A DNA stretch of 64,000 nucleotides from an uncultured Bacilli bacterium. Lineage in GTDB: Bacteria; Bacillota_I; Bacilli_A; RF39; UBA660. Position numbers and translations under genes: made by a program. Positions within the stretch are counted from its first letter, which is position 1. The number at the start of each line of letters is the position of its first letter. The DNA lies in assembly GCA_934086935.1 (NCBI GenBank), contig CAKOIQ010000002.1:24394-88393 (forward strand), given 5' to 3'. Of the stretch, positions 8,793 to 17,655 are shown piece after piece. Under the pieces are notes generated by a model. The model saw only the letters and a program-made list of their open reading frames with translations. It searched no databases and had not been told where the DNA came from.

Positions 8793-11285
8793 CTATAGTT
8801 TGAAATCATCAATGAAATCATCAATGGTTAATTCTTTTGATTCGTTTTCTTTTAATTTAGGTAATTCGATTGATTTATCCTCAATTAATTTTAATTCTTT
8901 AGAAATAAATGCTTTAACTATTTTTTGTTTAGTTATGACACTTCCTGTTGAAGCTAGATCATTGATTGGAATTTCACTATTTTTTAAAGTGATAATGTCA
9001 TTATTACATTTAATACCTATTGTATCTTTAGAGTTTGTGATAAAGGCACTTAATAATTCATAGTTAGTAGTTTTTACTTTTTTAATTAAAGTTGTACCTC
9101 TTTTAGCTCTTGATAAGGTATTTAGATCTTTTAATTTGATTCTCTTAGCAGTTCCTTGATTAGTGAAAATATCAATGTATTCATCTTCGTCATAATATGT
9201 TACACCATTAATTACTTCATCATCTTTTAAGTTAATTCCTTTAACACCAGAAGTTTTAGGTCCACTTACAGGAATTTCTGATGATTTATAATTTAAATAA
9301 TAGCCGGTTTTAGTAACTATTAAGACATTTGGTTTAGTAATAGATACATTAACCACTTCATCATCACCTTTTAATTTAATGGCAGTATATGACTTGTTAT
9401 AACGGCTTACAATCATATCATTTAATGGGGTTTGTTTAACCATACCATTTTTAGTAAAGAATGTAATAGTTGGATTAGTTATGCTTTCATTAATAACATA
9501 AACGTTTACTACTTTATCATCAGGATTCATAGTAACAATATTACTGATATGTTTACCTAAATCTTTCCATTTACATGCAGGAATTTCATGAATTGGAATA
9601 TATAAGTAATTACCTAAACTTGTAAAGATACATAATTTATTTAAAGTATTAGTTTGCATGTAACCAACAACATAGTCTCCTGGTTTAAGAGCAGTTTCAC
9701 CGTCATTTGAATTATGTGACTTTAATGATACCCTCTTTAAGTAACCATCGTTTGTTAAAATAAGAATAACATCTTCTTTGTTGATAAGTTCTTTTTCATC
9801 TATTTTTAAGTCACTAACTTCTGCTTTTATTTCAGTTTTTCTAGGAACACCATATTCTTTTTTGATACGACGTAATTCTTCTTTAATAACAGCTTTTAAT
9901 TTTGATTCATCATTTAAAATAGCTTGTAAGTTTTCAATGATTTTCTTTAGATTTTCTAATTTTTCCATTAGAACTGTTACATCAGTGTTAGTTAATCTAT
10001 AAAGTTGTAACATAACAATTGCAGTAGCTTGATCTTCAGTAAAGTCCCATTTTTTAATTAAGTTTTGAATGGCATCTTGTTTGTTTTTACTTCCTCTAAT
10101 AACGGCAATAACTTCATCTAAAATTGAGATTGCTTTAACTAAACCTTCAGTTATATGCATTTCTTTTTTAGCAAAATCTAAATCAAATTTAGTTCTTTTG
10201 GTTATAACGTCTTTTTGATGATCAATATAAGCATCAATTATTGAAATAATGCCAAGTAAACGTGGTCTTCTTTGATCAATACATACCATATTATAATTGT
10301 ATGTAGTTTGAAGATCAGTATTTTTAAGAAGATATTTTAAGATTAAATCTTTATCTACTCCTGGTTTTAAATCTATAACTATTCTGATAGCTGATTCTTT
10401 ATCTGATTCATCTCTTACTTCGGCAATACCATCAATTTTCTTTTCGTATTTAACGTCATCAATTTTTTTAACTAGTAATTGTTTATTTACTTCGAATGGA
10501 ATTTCAGTAATGACTATTTGTTCTTTGCCTTTATTTTTTTGAAATTCACATTTTGAGGAAACAATCAATCTTCCTTTACCGGTTTTAAAGGCTTGTTTGA
10601 TTCCATCTAAACCTTCAATAATACCGCCAGTTGGAAAATCTGGGCCTTTAATTATTTCATAGATTGAATCTTCATGACAATTAGGACTATCTATTCTTTT
10701 GATAACAGCATCACATACTTCGATTAAATTATGTGGTGGAATGTTAGTTGCGTATCCGGCAGAAATACCGTTGGTTCCGTTTACTAAAAGATTAGGAAAT
10801 TTAGCTGGTAATACGGTTGGCTCAAATAAGGTATCTGAATAGTTAGGAGCCATATTAACAGTATCTTTATCGATATCTTTAAGTAGTTCTTCACTAATTT
10901 TTGATAGACGACATTCAGTATAACGATAAGCTGCTGGTGGGTCTCCATCGATTGAACCGTTGTTACCATCTACTTCAACTAAGGTATGATTTTGTTTCCA
11001 GTTTTGACTCATACGGATTAAAGCTTCATAAACTGAAGAATCACCATGTGGATGATATTTACCTAATACGTTACCAACGGCATTAGCACATTTTTTAAAT
11101 TGTTTATCATAAGTGTTTTTATCTTTATACATAGCCCATAAGATACGTCTTTGCACTGGTTTTAAGCCATCTCTTACATCAGGGATTGCACGATCTTGAA
11201 TTATATATTTTGAATAACGAGCAAAGCGGGAACCCATAATTTCTTCTAAGCTATATTCATGTATTCTCTTAAGTACGTCTTCCAC
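8793..11285 (-). CDS. parC: DNA topoisomerase IV subunit A
   Basis: An 830-aa type IIA topoisomerase A subunit that decatenates chromosomes together with ParE. The breakage-rejoining domain has the catalytic Tyr122 in AAYRYTECRL and the quinolone-determining stretch KYHPHGDSSVYEAL near 77-89. The C-terminal beta-pinwheel contains SRAKRGTTL and lacks the GyrA-box (QRRGGKG), which favours ParC over GyrA; the motif IDGDPPAAYRYTE also fits ParC. The usual upstream parE is not in the window: the preceding gene is a surface protein gene, and parC has its own promoter. Confidence 0.9.
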   Translation of the reverse strand: MEDVLKRIHEYSLEEIMGSRFARYSKYIIQDRAIPDVRDGLKPVQRRILWAMYKDKNTYDKQFKKCANAVGNVLGKYHPHGDSSVYEALIRMSQNWKQNHTLVEVDGNNGSIDGDPPAAYRYTECRLSKISEELLKDIDKDTVNMAPNYSDTLFEPTVLPAKFPNLLVNGTNGISAGYATNIPPHNLIEVCDAVIKRIDSPNCHEDSIYEIIKGPDFPTGGIIEGLDGIKQAFKTGKGRLIVSSKCEFQKNKGKEQIVITEIPFEVNKQLLVKKIDDVKYEKKIDGIAEVRDESDKESAIRIVIDLKPGVDKDLILKYLLKNTDLQTTYNYNMVCIDQRRPRLLGIISIIDAYIDHQKDVITKRTKFDLDFAKKEMHITEGLVKAISILDEVIAVIRGSKNKQDAIQNLIKKWDFTEDQATAIVMLQLYRLTNTDVTVLMEKLENLKKIIENLQAILNDESKLKAVIKEELRRIKKEYGVPRKTEIKAEVSDLKIDEKELINKEDVILILTNDGYLKRVSLKSHNSNDGETALKPGDYVVGYMQTNTLNKLCIFTSLGNYLYIPIHEIPACKWKDLGKHISNIVTMNPDDKVVNVYVINESITNPTITFFTKNGMVKQTPLNDMIVSRYNKSYTAIKLKGDDEVVNVSITKPNVLIVTKTGYYLNYKSSEIPVSGPKTSGVKGINLKDDEVINGVTYYDEDEYIDIFTNQGTAKRIKLKDLNTLSRAKRGTTLIKKVKTTNYELLSAFITNSKDTIGIKCNNDIITLKNSEIPINDLASTGSVITKQKIVKAFISKELKLIEDKSIELPKLKENESKELTIDDFIDDFKL

Positions 11286-11304
11286 TTTCTATCACCTATG
11301 TCTG

Positions 11305-11334
11305 ATTATAACATAAAATCTAGGATTTTCCCAA
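11305..11334 (-). promoter_or_regulatory. parC promoter
   Basis: TTGGGA (11329-11334), an 18-base spacer and TATAAT (11305-11310) on the minus strand, followed by an AGGTGA ribosome site. Confidence 0.65.
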
Positions 11335-11336
11335 TA

Positions 11337-11361
11337 AAAAAGTAAGATAGCTCTTACTTTT
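11337..11361 (-). terminator. Terminator after the DUF285 surface protein
   Basis: AAAAGTAAGA/TCTTACTTTT hairpin with a 4-base loop and a following T-run on the minus strand, overlapping the stop codon. Confidence 0.85.
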
Positions 11362-14311
11362 AAGATTTAACAACAAATGTTAGACCAGATGGTGTTCCAC
11401 TACTTGCAGCATTAAAATTATCTGCATCTGTTTGGGTACGTGCATATCCGGTTGTTGCTTTACTTCCAGAAAACATCTCTGACATGTCTTCTACTAAAGA
11501 AGTATTAAATGAACTTAAATCCAATGTTGTTGCGGCACTTTCATAAAACATATATGACATATATATAACATTGCTTGTATCAAAACTACTTAAATCTAAT
11601 GTTGTTGCTTTACTTCCATTAAACATCTCTGACATGTCTTCTACTAAAGAAGTATTAAATGAACTTAAATCTAATGTTGTTGCTTTACTTCCAGAAAACA
11701 TAGATGACATATCATTAACATTACTTGTATCAAAACTACTTAAATCTAATGAGGTTGCGGCACTAGAATTAAACATTCGTGTCATACTAGTTACTTTTGA
11801 TGTATTAAATTGATTAAGTCCTTTGATTTCGGTTGCTGCATTATAATCAAACATAGAACCCATATTTGTTACTTTTGAGGTATCAAAATTGCTTAAATCT
11901 AAACTTGTTGCGACACTATAAGAAAACATGTCTGACATATCAGCAACATTCGAAGTATTAAATTGATTAAGTCCTTTGATTTCTGTTGCGGCACTGTCAA
12001 AAAACATCCAGGACATATCGGTTACTTTTGAGGTATTGAAATTACTTAAATCCAATGAGGTTGCTTTACTTCCAGTAAACATATGTGACATATCGGTTAC
12101 TTTTGTGGTTTTAAGATTAGATAAATCTATGCTTTCTAATTTGGTATAATATCCAAACATGTATGATGCATTAGATCCAACTATTACTCCATTATCTTGA
12201 CCAATGTAAAGTTCATATAAGCTATCATTATCTTCATCTAAGGTATATGCCATAATTGCTCCGTTGTGTTTTGCACCGGCATCCCAGGAAGCTATCGCAT
12301 TACTTGGTACAATGTTTGTATTTTTAATAACAATCTTTTCTACTTGATTTTTGGTTATTGGTCCATTAAATGCTTTTGATGTTGCTGCTTTTGCAGTATC
12401 TTGTGCAATTAATGTATCGTTTGCAATTATTATATATGGATTGCTGACTGTGCCATCTCCACCACTTATTATAGTGTCTGATTTTAAAGCAATAACTGGA
12501 CGATATGCTACATTGTTGCTTGTTGAAATTGTTGGAGTAACATAATTATTCTTTATTCCATAAACAGATGGAGTAGAATTTTTATAATCAGCTGGGGTTA
12601 TTGTATAATATGCATAATTATTTGCTGCTGACGAATATAAATAACTTTTGTTGTTACCAATATATGCTTTATCATAGCCAATTGATAATCCAGCAAATAA
12701 GGCTTCATCTGCTGTTAACATTCCAACCTTTGATTTTAGACCTGTTGTAACAGATGCGTTTCTATATGAAGGACTCGTTTCACTATAATTTCCAATTTGT
12801 GGAGTTGACGATACGACTAAACCTCCAGATGGACAACTATATGTTGGGTTTGGTATGTTGTTGTTATAAGATTTATTAAATTTTTGAAGTCCTGAAAATG
12901 CAATGCTATTGACATTGTCATATAATGTTGGATTATAGTTTTTATTTCTGATTGAAGTATCATTACAATAAATTATATCTTCTAAATAGTCATTATAGTT
13001 TGATAGATTGTTTGTAGCCCAGGTGGACAAGACAGTTTCTGCATTGCTTCCCTTAAAATCTGAAGTTGCAGCGGTTCCATAAGTTCCTGTTTGAACTGTA
13101 CCGGAATTTTTTATAAATGGATTACTAGATGAACAACTTGATCCATCCCCATTTTCTAATACTAATTTTATAGCTCCATTACCCATTACTCTGACAATTC
13201 TCCAACATTTGCCGGCAAATTGAACATAATTATTTTGAACATTGCCTCTAAAATAGTATGAGACACTGTATTCGTCTGGTTCTGATGACATGATTGCTTC
13301 ATCACTACTTAGTTCTGATGATTTAGTTTGATATGAATAATACATATAATATGTTGAATTATCAGAACCTACTTGAACATCATTTACGTAGAATACGTCA
13401 CCGTTTTCATTATCAAAGGATATGTATTTTCCTTTTAGTGTTCCTTGTAAATTAGTATTTGATAAAACTAATGACGTAGGATTGGATAAAGAATATGTTC
13501 CATTAACATTTTTAGTTCTGGAAGCACTGTAATAAATAGTTTTTCCAGCAATTGATGATAAATCTGCTTTATGCACAGTTCCATCATTTATAGTTGTTGA
13601 TGCGACTACTGCTGATGGTTCTAATCCTGGAGTGGATACAGGAGTTTGTACCTTATTTGCTTTATTATTTCTTAGGGCGTAAAGTAACGTTCCATCTTCT
13701 GAACTATACCAATTGCTAGGTGCGGCAAAGTTGGCCTTACTCCATGTTACGATTGTACCAACTACAGCAAGGTTTGCTTCAAATTTTTGGTTAATCATTG
13801 TATTATCTGAAACTGCTATAATAATATTCATGCGATAGGTTTGAGTTCCGTTTGCTGGTAAAAAATCTGTATATACTCCAGACATTTGTAAACCGGTATC
13901 GGTAGTTATTGTAGGTGCAGATGATAATAATAGTGCGCGTTCTAAATTATATTCATTAACTCTGTTAACAGCTATTTGAATTTTATTCGTTGCTATGGTT
14001 GTCGTACTTTTATTTTGAACGCCAATATCAATTTTTATATCACGTGAGCATTTATTTGTTACTTTAAAAGTATAATAGTCACCATCATTCCATAAGCTAT
14101 TAAAATTAGTGCTACGATCTACACTTTTACTTATGACATGGTTATCACTTTCAAATTTAATTGTTGCACAATCTGTTGTTTTTAATAAATGTTCTTTGCT
14201 ATCAGTTCCTGTAACAGAAAAATAGGCATATGAAGTACCTGCTAATAGAATAATGGCAAATAAAATGCTGCATAATAAAATAAGTTTATTTTTTAAGATA
14301 GCTTTTTCCAT
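11360..14311 (-). CDS. Large surface protein with DUF285 (BspA-like) repeats
   Basis: A 983-aa exported protein. The N-terminus has a signal/transmembrane segment (residues 10-30, ending GTSYAYFSVTG) and a TasA/camelysin-like beta-sandwich region. A central module contains FAGKCWRIVRVMGNGAIKL and ends near VAYRPVIALKSD and GGDGTVSNPYII; this module is shared with proteins at 50.1 and 63.7 kb. Then come nine roughly 25-residue DUF285 repeats of the form LDLSSFDTSNVxDMSxMF, and a tail ending GYARTQTDADNFNA...GLTFVVKS. DUF285 proteins of gut bacteria and mollicutes are thought to be adhesins; the partner is unknown. No sortase motif is seen. It is flanked by terminators as a single gene. Confidence 0.85.
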   Translation of the reverse strand: MEKAILKNKLILLCSILFAIILLAGTSYAYFSVTGTDSKEHLLKTTDCATIKFESDNHVISKSVDRSTNFNSLWNDGDYYTFKVTNKCSRDIKIDIGVQNKSTTTIATNKIQIAVNRVNEYNLERALLLSSAPTITTDTGLQMSGVYTDFLPANGTQTYRMNIIIAVSDNTMINQKFEANLAVVGTIVTWSKANFAAPSNWYSSEDGTLLYALRNNKANKVQTPVSTPGLEPSAVVASTTINDGTVHKADLSSIAGKTIYYSASRTKNVNGTYSLSNPTSLVLSNTNLQGTLKGKYISFDNENGDVFYVNDVQVGSDNSTYYMYYSYQTKSSELSSDEAIMSSEPDEYSVSYYFRGNVQNNYVQFAGKCWRIVRVMGNGAIKLVLENGDGSSCSSSNPFIKNSGTVQTGTYGTAATSDFKGSNAETVLSTWATNNLSNYNDYLEDIIYCNDTSIRNKNYNPTLYDNVNSIAFSGLQKFNKSYNNNIPNPTYSCPSGGLVVSSTPQIGNYSETSPSYRNASVTTGLKSKVGMLTADEALFAGLSIGYDKAYIGNNKSYLYSSAANNYAYYTITPADYKNSTPSVYGIKNNYVTPTISTSNNVAYRPVIALKSDTIISGGDGTVSNPYIIIANDTLIAQDTAKAATSKAFNGPITKNQVEKIVIKNTNIVPSNAIASWDAGAKHNGAIMAYTLDEDNDSLYELYIGQDNGVIVGSNASYMFGYYTKLESIDLSNLKTTKVTDMSHMFTGSKATSLDLSNFNTSKVTDMSWMFFDSAATEIKGLNQFNTSNVADMSDMFSYSVATSLDLSNFDTSKVTNMGSMFDYNAATEIKGLNQFNTSKVTSMTRMFNSSAATSLDLSSFDTSNVNDMSSMFSGSKATTLDLSSFNTSLVEDMSEMFNGSKATTLDLSSFDTSNVIYMSYMFYESAATTLDLSSFNTSLVEDMSEMFSGSKATTGYARTQTDADNFNAASSGTPSGLTFVVKS
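11440..12140 (-). repeat. Nine tandem DUF285 repeat units in the surface protein gene
   Basis: Imperfect units of about 75 bases, each encoding a pattern like LDLSSFNTSLVEDMSEMF followed by xGSKATT. The units near the 5' boundary of the array have diverged (IDLSNLKTTKV); two carry IKGLNQFNTS instead of LDLSNF. The last three or four are nearly identical, pointing to recent duplication or conversion. Confidence 0.85.
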
Positions 14312-14375
14312 TTTTCCCTATCCTTCCCTATAATAAAAGAATATCATTTTTAGATTGATTAGTCAATTATTCAAA

Positions 14376-14399
14376 TAAAAAAAGTAAGTTTTACTTTTC
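14376..14399 (-). terminator. Terminator after rpmA
   Basis: AAAGTAA/TTACTTT hairpin followed by a long T-run on the minus strand; the rpmA stop codon lies in the stem. Confidence 0.75.
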
Positions 14400-14675
14400 G
14401 TATACGCTTACTTTTTTCTTATCTCTTCCTAATCTTTCATACTTTACTGTTCCATCAATTAGAGCATATAATGTATGATCTTTACCCATTCCAACATTTT
14501 TGCCTGGATAGATTTTTGTACCTCTTTGACGATATATAATTGAACCTGCTTTAGCTGTTTGTCCATCAGCAAGTTTAGCACCTAATCTACGACCTTCAGA
14601 ATCTCTACCATTTTGAGTAGAACCTTGAGCTTTAACATGAGCAAAACGTTGAATGTTTAATTTAATAAATAACAT
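14391..14675 (-). CDS. rpmA: 50S ribosomal protein L27 with cleavable N-terminal extension
   Basis: A 94-aa L27. The N-terminus [20 protein letters not shown] carries the Firmicutes extension; in this clade the segment before Ala12 (after Phe11) is removed by the protease Prp so that the mature tail can reach the peptidyl transferase centre. The body has the conserved [14 protein letters not shown] and [13 protein letters not shown] segments. The gene is the last of rplU-prp-rpmA, two bases after prp. One oddity is Arg10 where Phe is common in the LNIQFFAHKK motif. Confidence 0.95.
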   Translation of the reverse strand: MLFIKLNIQRFAHVKAQGSTQNGRDSEGRRLGAKLADGQTAKAGSIIYRQRGTKIYPGKNVGMGKDHTLYALIDGTVKYERLGRDKKKVSVYEK

Positions 14676-14677
14676 TA

Positions 14678-14974
14678 TTATTCCTCACTTTCAACTTTAA
14701 TATTTTTAGGATAATCTTTGCTTAAAGAAATTAACATTTCTTTAAGATTATCTAATAGTTTTTGACAAAGTTCATCTTCTTTAATTAAAACAATAGTAAT
14801 TTTATCACCATCATCAGAATATTCCATAGCATTTGGATTAACAATATGAATATCATTAACACTTGCTGTTACTAAACTAGAAACAGCAGCACATACTATG
14901 TCTTTGCCATAATTATCAAAATTAGCATGACCACTTATAGAAACTAAGTTGTCATTTAATTTAACTTTTATCAT
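14678..14974 (-). CDS. prp: Ribosomal-processing cysteine protease Prp
   Basis: A 98-aa Prp (YsxB family), the cysteine protease that trims the L27 extension before ribosome assembly. The catalytic pair is His16 in [11 protein letters not shown] and Cys28 in IVCAAVSSL, with the 12-residue spacing found in the Staphylococcus enzyme. The ATG at 14974 was chosen over an upstream TTG at 14983; it overlaps the rplU stop region (TAAGATG) and lacks a strong ribosome site, so it is likely translated by coupling to rplU. Position between rplU and rpmA is the classical one. Confidence 0.93.
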   Translation of the reverse strand: MIKVKLNDNLVSISGHANFDNYGKDIVCAAVSSLVTASVNDIHIVNPNAMEYSDDGDKITIVLIKEDELCQKLLDNLKEMLISLSKDYPKNIKVESEE

Positions 14975-14975
14975 C

Positions 14976-15275
14976 TTAACCAACTATTTTCTTAATTATT
15001 AATTTAGTATAAGGTTGTCTATGACCTTTTTTAAGACGATATTTTTTCTTTGGTCTGTATTTAAATACTACAACTTTCTTTTGTTTACCATGTTTAGCAA
15101 CTTCACAAGTAACTTTTGCGCCTTTAACATAAGGAGTTCCAGTTTTATCTCCAACAGATAATACATCAGTAAAATCAATTGTAGAACCTTCAGTAGCTTC
15201 TAATTTTTCAACAAAGATTTCATCGCCTTCAGCAACATAGTATTGTTTTCCACCAGTTACAAATATAGCTTTCAT
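14976..15275 (-). CDS. rplU: 50S ribosomal protein L21
   Basis: A 99-aa L21 with the expected start [18 protein letters not shown] and the basic C-terminal block [20 protein letters not shown] that contacts 23S rRNA. A GGGAGGAAAG ribosome site precedes it. It heads the rplU-prp-rpmA operon behind an L21-type leader and its own promoter, whose -35 overlaps the stop of the upstream spoIVFB-like gene. Confidence 0.97.
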   Translation of the reverse strand: MKAIFVTGGKQYYVAEGDEIFVEKLEATEGSTIDFTDVLSVGDKTGTPYVKGAKVTCEVAKHGKQKKVVVFKYRPKKKYRLKKGHRQPYTKLIIKKIVG

Positions 15276-15284
15276 TAATCTTTC

Positions 15285-15372
15285 CTCCCATCTAAAATTT
15301 AGGACACGCCTTTAAGGTGTAGATAAACTAACTTTTAACCTTTTTAGTGCGGTTTATAAATTAATTACAAAC
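15285..15372 (-). ncRNA. L21 leader RNA (ribosomal protein autoregulation)
   Basis: Between the promoter and rplU the minus strand reads CCGCACTAAAAAGG, then a spacer, then ACACCTTAAAGGCGTGTCC. The second part forms a stem (ACACCT..GGCGTGT), and the order matches the L21 leader found before rplU in Firmicutes, thought to bind L21 and reduce expression. The assignment is from memory of the motif and its position; a covariance model would settle it. Confidence 0.7.
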
Positions 15373-15378
15373 AATAAG

Positions 15379-15407
15379 ATAATAACAAAGAAATACTTAA
15401 AAGTCAA
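15379..15407 (-). promoter_or_regulatory. rplU operon promoter
   Basis: TTGACT (15402-15407), a 17-base spacer and TATTAT (15379-15384) on the minus strand. The -35 lies over the spoIVFB-like stop codon, separating the ribosomal genes from the envelope genes upstream. Confidence 0.75.
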
Positions 15408-16150
15408 TTAATATTAGGAAATATATGTGTTTTTAGATATTTTTCTTCGGGAATATTATTAATAAAATTATATTTATTCTTATATAAACTATTGATATTA
15501 TTAATATATTTTATTTTCTTATGTTTAACGTGATAAAGAGTTCTTTCAATTAAGAAATTATGATAAATATAATTAGTATTTTTAATATTTTCAATAATTT
15601 TAATTAATAAATAAATTATTATTATAATTATACTTAAGTTATTAAAATTAGTTAGGATTAAAATTATTAAAGAAATAATACTTATTAGATTTATGAGTTT
15701 AATAGTAGTCAAATATTTAAATAGGCATTCTACTCCACTTTTAAGTATTTTAGAACCATCTAAAGATACAATTGGGATTAAATTGAATATCATAATTAAT
15801 TTATTATAGTAATTAAAAATATTAATACTAATTTCATTAATTAAACCGTATGTATGAAGATAATTCATTATAAATGATAATATTAACTGAAATAAAATAC
15901 CAGCAATACTTATAATAAATATTTTGTAACTTGCGGTGTTTAATTTTAAATCAGAATTAATAATACTTCCAAAAGGAAGTATAATGATGTTATTTATTTT
16001 AATTTTAAATAATTTTAAGAAAAAAATGTGACCTAAATCATGAATAATTAAAATTAAACTTATAATCAATAAATAGTTAAAATAACCACATAATAAAATA
16101 CTTAATAATAATAGATAAGTAGTTATATTAATTTTAAATATATTCTTCAT
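15404..16150 (-). CDS. SpoIVFB-like M50 intramembrane metalloprotease with HDxxH
   Basis: A 248-aa polytopic membrane protein of the site-2 protease (M50) family. In Bacillus, SpoIVFB cuts pro-sigma-K during sporulation and lies directly upstream of rplU, the same place as here. The zinc motif reads HDLGH (37-41) instead of HExxH: the catalytic Glu is replaced by Asp (codon GAT). The third ligand motif is present as NLIPIVSLDG (123-132, Asp131). It overlaps the SpoIVFA-like gene by 17 bases. Activity is doubtful but a weakened enzyme cannot be excluded. The last 60 residues are very Asn/Ile/Lys-rich. Confidence 0.8.
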   Translation of the reverse strand: MKNIFKINITTYLLLLSILLCGYFNYLLIISLILIIHDLGHIFFLKLFKIKINNIIILPFGSIINSDLKLNTASYKIFIISIAGILFQLILSFIMNYLHTYGLINEISINIFNYYNKLIMIFNLIPIVSLDGSKILKSGVECLFKYLTTIKLINLISIISLIILILTNFNNLSIIIIIIYLLIKIIENIKNTNYIYHNFLIERTLYHVKHKKIKYINNINSLYKNKYNFINNIPEEKYLKTHIFPNIN

Positions 16151-16661
16151 AATTTAAGAATTTTCCATCTTTCATAAATAAAACATATAATTTATTATCT
16201 TTGGCAGTTGCTATAATATTATCTGATTCAATATAATCATATATTTTTACATTAATATTTTCAACGTTTGAATACCAATAATCAATACCATCCATACCTT
16301 GAATAATAATTGTTTTACCATAATCTTCTTTTTCACCAACAAAGACAACTATTCCGCTTTTAAAAGGATATACTGTATTAATATTATTTATAACAGCACC
16401 ATCTTTGTAAGTATTATAATCAGTATAATTAGTGTTATGGTTAGCGTTGATTATTTTTTCATCAGCAGGTAATACTTTACCAAAATATTTATTATAAATT
16501 TTAGTTATTTTACTAAAATTAAAACTTTTATCATAAATATTATTTTTAAATAATAATAAGTTTTTATCACTATAATTAACAAATATTGAAGTTATTAAAA
16601 ATAATATTATACATATTAATACTTTAATTAAAAATGATTTAATATATCTTTTTTCTTTCAT
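16134..16661 (-). CDS. SpoIVFA-like protein with degenerate LytM domain
   Basis: A 175-aa protein with one N-terminal transmembrane segment (about 9-28) and a C-terminal M23/LytM fold (from VYPFKSGIVVFVGEKEDYGK). The zinc ligands of active M23 peptidases are absent (for example WYSNV where YxHL is usual), as in SpoIVFA, which acts as a regulator and tether of SpoIVFB and not as an enzyme. It has an AGGTGA ribosome site, follows mreD by 11 bases and overlaps the SpoIVFB-like gene. The call depends on position plus fold. Confidence 0.75.
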   Translation of the reverse strand: MKEKRYIKSFLIKVLICIILFLITSIFVNYSDKNLLLFKNNIYDKSFNFSKITKIYNKYFGKVLPADEKIINANHNTNYTDYNTYKDGAVINNINTVYPFKSGIVVFVGEKEDYGKTIIIQGMDGIDYWYSNVENINVKIYDYIESDNIIATAKDNKLYVLFMKDGKFLNYEEYI

Positions 16662-16672
16662 GATTCACCTAC

Positions 16673-17047
16673 TTAACTATATTTATTTTCAAGATATTTT
16701 AGACCTATATAAAAATATAATAGATTATAGAAAAGATTATTAATTAATAACTTAATAATATATAGATTAAACTTATTAAAAATACTATAAATAATAATTC
16801 CAAAAATAAAATAATAGATTATAATAGTGATATATTTATTTATAAAATTATTATTTAAATAATTAAATATTTTTAAGTTTAAGAAATAAAGTAAAATTAA
16901 TATTATAGTTATAAATGGAATACCGTTAATTAGAATATCTATTAATAAGATAATGTAAATTTTTTTATTATTTAAATGATAAATATTAAGTAAGACTGTA
17001 AATAATAAGATATTAGTATAATTATAAGTTATAAAATCAATTATCAT
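16673..17047 (-). CDS. mreD: MreD-like membrane protein
   Basis: A 124-aa protein made almost entirely of hydrophobic helices (four or five predicted), rich in Ile, Leu, Asn and Tyr. It lies two bases after mreC and before the spoIVFA-like gene, exactly where mreD is found in Firmicutes. MreD works with MreC, RodA and PBP2 in side-wall synthesis. It is shorter than typical MreD (about 160-170 aa) and the sequence itself is too biased to recognise without context. Confidence 0.6.
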   Translation of the reverse strand: MIIDFITYNYTNILLFTVLLNIYHLNNKKIYIILLIDILINGIPFITIILILLYFLNLKIFNYLNNNFINKYITIIIYYFIFGIIIYSIFNKFNLYIIKLLINNLFYNLLYFYIGLKYLENKYS

Positions 17048-17049
17048 AC

Positions 17050-17655
17050 TTACCTACTTATAACTGCAACATAATTAATATTTTCTATTTTGGGTATTTC
17101 TACTATAATAGTTGTATCTAATACTTCATAGTTTATTTTAATTACTTTACCTATATAAGTATCATATAAACTATAAACATAATCATTTATATTAATGTTA
17201 CTGTAATTAGTTAACTCTCCTATTATGAGATTATTATTTTTGTCTTTATTAATTATTTTACCGTTTATGTTATCTATTTTAATAGTTAGATTAGTATTAT
17301 ATATGTATGTCATTTCGCTAAAATTTGAATTTAATTTGGTAATAATTCCAATTAAGCCATGTTCGTTAATCACTTCGTCATTTAGATTATATTTACCATT
17401 TATATTTAGTTTATTAAAGTTATAATTATTTTTTATAGTATTTGATATAGAGTAACTATTTTCTATTTTAATGGTATTTTTAAAATTAAGTAATTCTTTA
17501 TATTCTTTTTCTAATTGTTTATTTTGATTTTTTAAAGTTTCGATTTCTAAATTATTATTTTTTATATACATTAAGTTATTAATATTATGCATGATTGGTT
17601 CTTTTAAAATTATGAGTAGGAATAAAATAATAAAGCTTAAATAGTTATACTTCAT
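17050..17655 (-). CDS. mreC: Rod-shape-determining protein MreC
   Basis: A 201-aa MreC-like protein: a transmembrane helix (about 4-20), a coiled coil (LEIETLKNQNKQLEKEYKEL) and a beta-rich periplasm-facing domain with the typical NEHGLIGIITKLNSNFSEM segment. MreC scaffolds the cell-wall elongation complex outside the membrane. The ATG at 17655 was preferred over an upstream frame start at 17697 inside radC; it overlaps the radC end by 11 bases. It is shorter than usual MreC (about 270 aa). No mreB separates it from radC. Confidence 0.85.
   Translation of the reverse strand: MKYNYLSFIILFLLIILKEPIMHNINNLMYIKNNNLEIETLKNQNKQLEKEYKELLNFKNTIKIENSYSISNTIKNNYNFNKLNINGKYNLNDEVINEHGLIGIITKLNSNFSEMTYIYNTNLTIKIDNINGKIINKDKNNNLIIGELTNYSNININDYVYSLYDTYIGKVIKINYEVLDTTIIVEIPKIENINYVAVISR

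Noticed and set aside
10784..11086. Short frames on both strands inside parC
   Set aside because: They overlap the catalytic domain of parC in other frames and have no start signals.
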